DNA from: Phormidesmis priestleyi
GTDB lineage: Bacteria > Cyanobacteriota > Cyanobacteriia > Phormidesmidales > Phormidesmidaceae
Reading direction: 5' to 3'
NCBI GenBank assembly: GCA_003242115.1
Contig: QBMP01000042.1
Coordinates: 4,283 to 12,614 of the forward strand
DNA: 8,332 bases
Shown: piece by piece, positions 5,701-8,332 of the stretch
Layout: every line of letters begins with the position of its first letter
Position numbering within the stretch: the stretch's first letter is position 1
The notes under the pieces: model-generated
Databases searched by the model: none
The model's input: the letters and a program-made list of their open reading frames with translations, nothing else
Told to the model about the DNA's origin: nothing
Translations under genes and position numbers: made by a program

Positions 5701-6381
5701 ATGAACCATTTTTCGGTGCTGATTCGACTTTTGCGCGATCGCCACAAATTTCTAGACGACGTGCGCACCAGCACCAAGCTAGAGACTAAAATCGCCTCTC
5801 TGCTGATTGCCAGCAGCTTTTTCTTTTCTGTTTACGGCGCAATTATCGGCGCTTACAGTGGCGGCCTGCAAATTCTTTCATCGGCGATTAAGCTACCGGC
5901 GCTCTACCTCATCACCTTAATCATCTGCATCCCAACCCTATACTTTTTCGATATTTTATTTGGCTCTAAGCTCAACTTTAAGCAGTACGTGACGATGGCG
6001 CTGACCTCAGTATCAGTAATTAGCGTATTGCTATTTAGCTTCGCACCCGTTGTTCTATTCTTTCTAATTTCTATAAGAGACTACGACTTCTTTTTGCTGT
6101 TGAATGTGCTGATTATGGCGATTACGGGGGTAGTTGGGGTCAAGTTGTTTTACAAAGGCATGGTCGATATGGTCGGGCCAGAGGCAATTGAGCACACAAT
6201 GCGCAAGCGGCTGCTCAAAGGCTGGGTCGTGCTGTATGCGCTGGTGGGTTCGCAGCTAGGCTGGACGCTACGGCCTTTCTTCGGCTCTGAAGGGAAAGCC
6301 TTTGAAATTTTTAGACCCGAAATCGACGGTAACTTCTACGCCAAAGTATTTCAGTCTATCGGCGCTATGCTAGGATTTTAG
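5701..6381 (+). CDS. Multi-pass membrane protein, paralogue 2 of a tandem pair
   Basis: This 226-residue protein is the second copy of the duplication, collinear with the gene before it apart from one missing residue near 159. The first 150 residues, with the first four hydrophobic segments, are most conserved. The stretch at about 152-172 and the last 35 residues differ most, so the copies may have diverged in a cytosolic loop and in the tail. A hydrophobic core of five or so helices is retained and no reading-frame damage is seen, so both copies look functional. GGAG at 5687-5690 gives a good ribosome binding site 10 bp before the ATG, better than that of the first copy. Role unknown; a channel, transporter or envelope-stress component are all possible. 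Many silent differences show the duplication is not recent. It is followed after 140 bp by another membrane-protein gene on the same strand. Confidence 0.88.
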   Translation: MNHFSVLIRLLRDRHKFLDDVRTSTKLETKIASLLIASSFFFSVYGAIIGAYSGGLQILSSAIKLPALYLITLIICIPTLYFFDILFGSKLNFKQYVTMALTSVSVISVLLFSFAPVVLFFLISIRDYDFFLLLNVLIMAITGVVGVKLFYKGMVDMVGPEAIEHTMRKRLLKGWVVLYALVGSQLGWTLRPFFGSEGKAFEIFRPEIDGNFYAKVFQSIGAMLGF

Positions 6382-6417
6382 CCTGATTAGGCCATCTCAG
6401 CATAAATAACAACACTT

Positions 6418-6481
6418 GCAAAGGTTTACTCAATCGTTCACTTAAAGGTTCATTCAAAGATTCACTGAACAGAACCTTTGC
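6418..6481. repeat. Four-copy 12-bp tandem array inside an inverted repeat
   Basis: Four imperfect 12-mers follow each other at 6423-6434, 6435-6446, 6447-6458 and 6459-6470 (GGTTTACTCAAT, CGTTCACTTAAA, GGTTCATTCAAA, GATTCACTGAAC); the consensus is near GGTTCACTCAAA. The array is bracketed by perfect 9-bp inverted arms GCAAAGGTT (6418-6426) and AACCTTTGC (6473-6481). An alternative 8-bp stem, AAAGGTTC (6444-6451) with GAACCTTT (6472-6479), competes with it. The element lies between the second paralogue and the next gene and could act as a leader or intercistronic RNA structure. Confidence 0.7.
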
Positions 6482-6487
6482 GAGATC

Positions 6488-6513
6488 AAATGGTGTGGGC
6501 AAATGGCGTGGGC
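6488..6513. repeat. Tandem 13-bp duplication just before the two-helix membrane protein gene
   Basis: AAATGGTGTGGGC (6488-6500) is followed directly by AAATGGCGTGGGC (6501-6513), with one mismatch. Each copy contains an ATG, and a GTG at 6495 in the first copy is in frame with the downstream gene. The duplication thus alters the apparent start site region. Confidence 0.75.
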
Positions 6514-6521
6514 AAAAACTA

Positions 6522-7226
6522 ATGACTGACGGGCTCGTAAATTTAGACAACTTAAGGGTGAGCCAACAGGAGCTAGATCAGCTCACCGATCTCGATATTA
6601 GCGAAGTGACGATGGGCTGGGCTTACCGGCAAACGGCTTTTCAGCCACAGCGGCGATTGGCGTGGTTTAGCGATCTGCTGCTGACTATTGGGGTCGCTTT
6701 GGTATTTTGTGTGCCGGTGACGGTGCTATTAGCGCGGGCCATCAGCGGCGACGATACTCAAGTTATTTGGCGCTGGTTACCCGTGGGCGGCGTTAGCGCC
6801 GTCGCGCTGACAATGGCCTGGACAACTTACCGCTGGCAAGAGGGCAGGCGGTTAATCACGCTCAGCCATTTGCTCGATGAAATTGATCGCTTCAATGAAA
6901 TGGTGGCGGCGGTCGAAATCTTAGAAGAGTTGGGCTCTGCCAAAAACAGTTCTCTAAATTTAGAAAACCGCCAGGAAGTGATGGAGGCACTGCATCTGAC
7001 TCGCGAAAGCCTCATCTGCGGGCTGATGACTGAGCGGATTATGCGCAAGCATCAGCGGTTTATGGCAAGGCGGCAGGAGATGTTTTCGAGCATTGAGAGA
7101 AACTTGGCGACGTTGCAGCTATTGCAGGTTACCGATGAGGCCAGTGACTATGGCCGATTGCTGAACGAGGCCATTCAAATTGGGACTAGCGTACATCAGG
7201 AGCTGAGCCGTGAAAAGCTGCCTTGA
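6522..7226 (+). CDS. Two-helix membrane protein with long helical cytoplasmic part, function unknown
   Basis: This 234-residue protein is not recognised as a named family. Residues 1-48 are soluble and start with an acidic stretch (QQELDQLTDLDISEV). Two hydrophobic helices at about 49-73 and 83-103 are joined by a short acidic loop (SGDDTQ). The rest, about 105-234, is charged and strongly helical with heptad-like spacing, rich in Glu, Arg and Leu, likely a coiled coil or helical bundle. The two-helix anchor with a cytosolic coil suggests a scaffold or regulator, possibly for the two upstream membrane proteins on the same strand; this is inference from position only. The ATG at 6522 is preferred. 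A GTG at 6495 lies in a tandem duplication and would add only nine residues. Neither has a good ribosome binding site. A 14-bp tandem repeat array begins 13 bp after its stop. Confidence 0.8.
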   Translation: MTDGLVNLDNLRVSQQELDQLTDLDISEVTMGWAYRQTAFQPQRRLAWFSDLLLTIGVALVFCVPVTVLLARAISGDDTQVIWRWLPVGGVSAVALTMAWTTYRWQEGRRLITLSHLLDEIDRFNEMVAAVEILEELGSAKNSSLNLENRQEVMEALHLTRESLICGLMTERIMRKHQRFMARRQEMFSSIERNLATLQLLQVTDEASDYGRLLNEAIQIGTSVHQELSREKLP

Positions 7227-7238
7227 GGATATGAGCTG

Positions 7239-7280
7239 GTCTATTCAACATCGTCTATTCGACCTCATCTATTCAACATG
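7239..7280. repeat. Three-copy 14-bp tandem array between convergent gene ends
   Basis: GTCTATTCAACATC (7239-7252), GTCTATTCGACCTC (7253-7266) and ATCTATTCAACATG (7267-7280) are successive copies. A decayed fourth (ATCTA at 7281-7285) runs into the stop codon of the minus-strand gene. The array fills the gap between two convergent genes. No strong terminator hairpin is seen here. Confidence 0.75.
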
Positions 7281-7282
7281 AT

Positions 7283-8332
7283 CTACGAGGCATATTGAAT
7301 GCGGTAGATTCTGTTGTTGGCTTCGTCAGTGACCAGCAGTGAGCCGTCTGGCATCACCAATAGGCCAACGGGTCTGCCCCAGGTGGTCGGCCCGCTAGGA
7401 TCGACTAAAAAGCCGGTTAAGAAGTCTTCGTAGCTGCCGGTGGGGCGGTTGTCATCGCCAAAGGGAATAAAGACGATTTTGTAGCCAGTGCCTGCGCTGC
7501 GGTTCCAAGAGCCGCGAAAGGCTACAAAAGCGCCCTGACGGTAGCGTTCTGGGAAAGTGTTGCCATCGTAAAATTGGAGGCCCAAGGCGGCAGAGTGAGC
7601 TTGAAACAACACATCGGGTGTTTGGGTTTTGGCGGCAAGGTCGGGCGCTTTGCTAGCACCATTAATTAGATGACGCGGGTCTAGGTTTTGGGGTGAAAGG
7701 TAGGCGTAGGGCCAACCAAAGAATTCACCCGACTGGACGCGGGTAAAGTAGTCGGGCACGAGATCGTCGCCTAGCTCATCTCGTTCGTTTACAGTGGCGT
7801 AGAGGTCGCCGGTTTGAGGATGAAAATCTAGCCCTACGGGGTTGCGTAGGCCGCTGGCAAAGGTACGGGCATTGCTGCCGTCGAGGCCCATTGTCTGGAT
7901 AGAGGCGCGCGGCGGTGATTCTTCACTGGCGTTGGATTTGGAGCCGACCGATACGTAAAGGCGATCGCCCTCCGGTGAAACCACAACATTCCTTGTCCAG
8001 TGCTGGTTATAGCCGCCGCCGGGAAGGCTGGCAATGCTCTGGCCTCGCCCGGTCAAAGCCGTTTGCCCGGATGAAAAAGGAAATTTTAGAACTTCGTCAG
8101 TGTTTCCTAAGAAAAGGCTGCCTTGGCCAGTTCTCTGGCCAGATGAATCGGTTGCAAAAGCCATTCCGAAAGGGATGTTTAAGCCATTTTGAGCGCTGGC
8201 AAAGGTTTCTTTGGTTTCAGCAACGCCGTTTTTATCGGCATCAATTAGCCGCTGAATTTTGTTCTCTCGTGTCTCTGTCACCAGCACATCTCCATCGGGC
8301 GTTAGCGCTAGCCAACGCGGCTTGTTTAAGCC
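7283..8332 (-). CDS. Sorbosone/glucose dehydrogenase-like beta-propeller protein, C-terminal part
   Basis: The last 349 residues of a larger protein are present. The frame is open through 8332, so the start (and any signal peptide) lies beyond the right edge; the GTG at 8285-8287 is not the real start. Propeller-blade repeats of the NHL/GSDH kind are seen: LALTPDGDVLVTET near the window edge, VVVSPEGDRLYVSVGS after an HWTRN motif, GLRNPVGLDFHPQTGDLYATVNERDELGDD, and GLLVMPDGSLLVTDEANNRIYRI at the end. HWTRN lies where soluble PQQ glucose dehydrogenases keep their catalytic histidine. Relatives are called L-sorbosone dehydrogenase or PQQ-dependent sugar dehydrogenase and are usually periplasmic; true substrate and PQQ use are unproven in cyanobacteria. 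DPRHLING and GSWNRS also fit this family. It converges on the two-helix membrane protein gene. Confidence 0.88.
   Translation of the reverse strand, partial: GLNKPRWLALTPDGDVLVTETRENKIQRLIDADKNGVAETKETFASAQNGLNIPFGMAFATDSSGQRTGQGSLFLGNTDEVLKFPFSSGQTALTGRGQSIASLPGGGYNQHWTRNVVVSPEGDRLYVSVGSKSNASEESPPRASIQTMGLDGSNARTFASGLRNPVGLDFHPQTGDLYATVNERDELGDDLVPDYFTRVQSGEFFGWPYAYLSPQNLDPRHLINGASKAPDLAAKTQTPDVLFQAHSAALGLQFYDGNTFPERYRQGAFVAFRGSWNRSAGTGYKIVFIPFGDDNRPTGSYEDFLTGFLVDPSGPTTWGRPVGLLVMPDGSLLVTDEANNRIYRIQYAS

Noticed and set aside
6381..6392. GCCT-GATT-AGGC hairpin after the second paralogue as a terminator
   Set aside because: Only 4 bp of stem and no T run follows.
6365..6550. Minus-strand 61-codon open frame with a repeating Ser-Leu-Glu-Pro-like pattern
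   Set aside because: The pattern is the translation of the 12-bp tandem array; the frame overlaps two real gene ends and has no supported start.
6418..7294. CRISPR-like repeat arrays
   Set aside because: The repeats are 12-14 bp, directly adjacent and without spacers, and no cas genes are present.

Overview
The window looks like a piece of a cyanobacterial chromosome. The octamer GCGATCGC (HIP1), typical of cyanobacteria, occurs nine times in 8.3 kb. The protein set also fits: a cyanobacterial-type FtsH N-terminus, the glycolate oxidase iron-sulfur subunit GlcF of photorespiration, and a pair of membrane proteins of a type I associate mainly with cyanobacteria. The genus cannot be fixed from this stretch. 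There are no rRNA, tRNA, transposase, CRISPR or phage genes, and nothing marks the region as recently acquired.

Left half (1-4690), all on the minus strand. In transcription order the genes are glcF, a single-domain response regulator, a Tat-exported two-domain multicopper oxidase, a lipoprotein with a histidine/glutamate motif, and the 5' part of ftsH, which runs off the left edge. Gaps of 94-220 bp suggest several promoters rather than one tight operon. The clearest regulatory element is a Fur box (15 of 19 matches to the consensus) directly in front of the lipoprotein, downstream of a TTGACA promoter. The multicopper oxidase has a hairpin leader ending at its start codon and a weaker Fur-like site. 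Together the oxidase and lipoprotein look like an iron-responsive envelope module (ferroxidase plus metal-binding lipoprotein). This is inference, but it is the best candidate here for an under-described system.

Middle and right (4691-7226), plus strand. A divergent intergenic region separates glcF from two adjacent paralogous membrane-protein genes, about three quarters identical in protein sequence. They are followed by a gene for a two-helix membrane protein with a long helical cytoplasmic part. Their function is not known to me.

Right edge (7283-8332), minus strand. The C-terminal part of a sorbosone/glucose dehydrogenase-like beta-propeller protein converges on the two-helix gene.

A striking small-scale pattern is the number of short tandem duplications with 11-14 bp units. 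They occur at the 3' ends of three minus-strand genes, touching or next to the stop codon, in front of the two-helix gene (a four-copy 12-mer array inside an inverted repeat, then a doubled 13-mer), and in the FtsH linker. They suggest local slippage duplication, some of which may have become leader or terminator structures.
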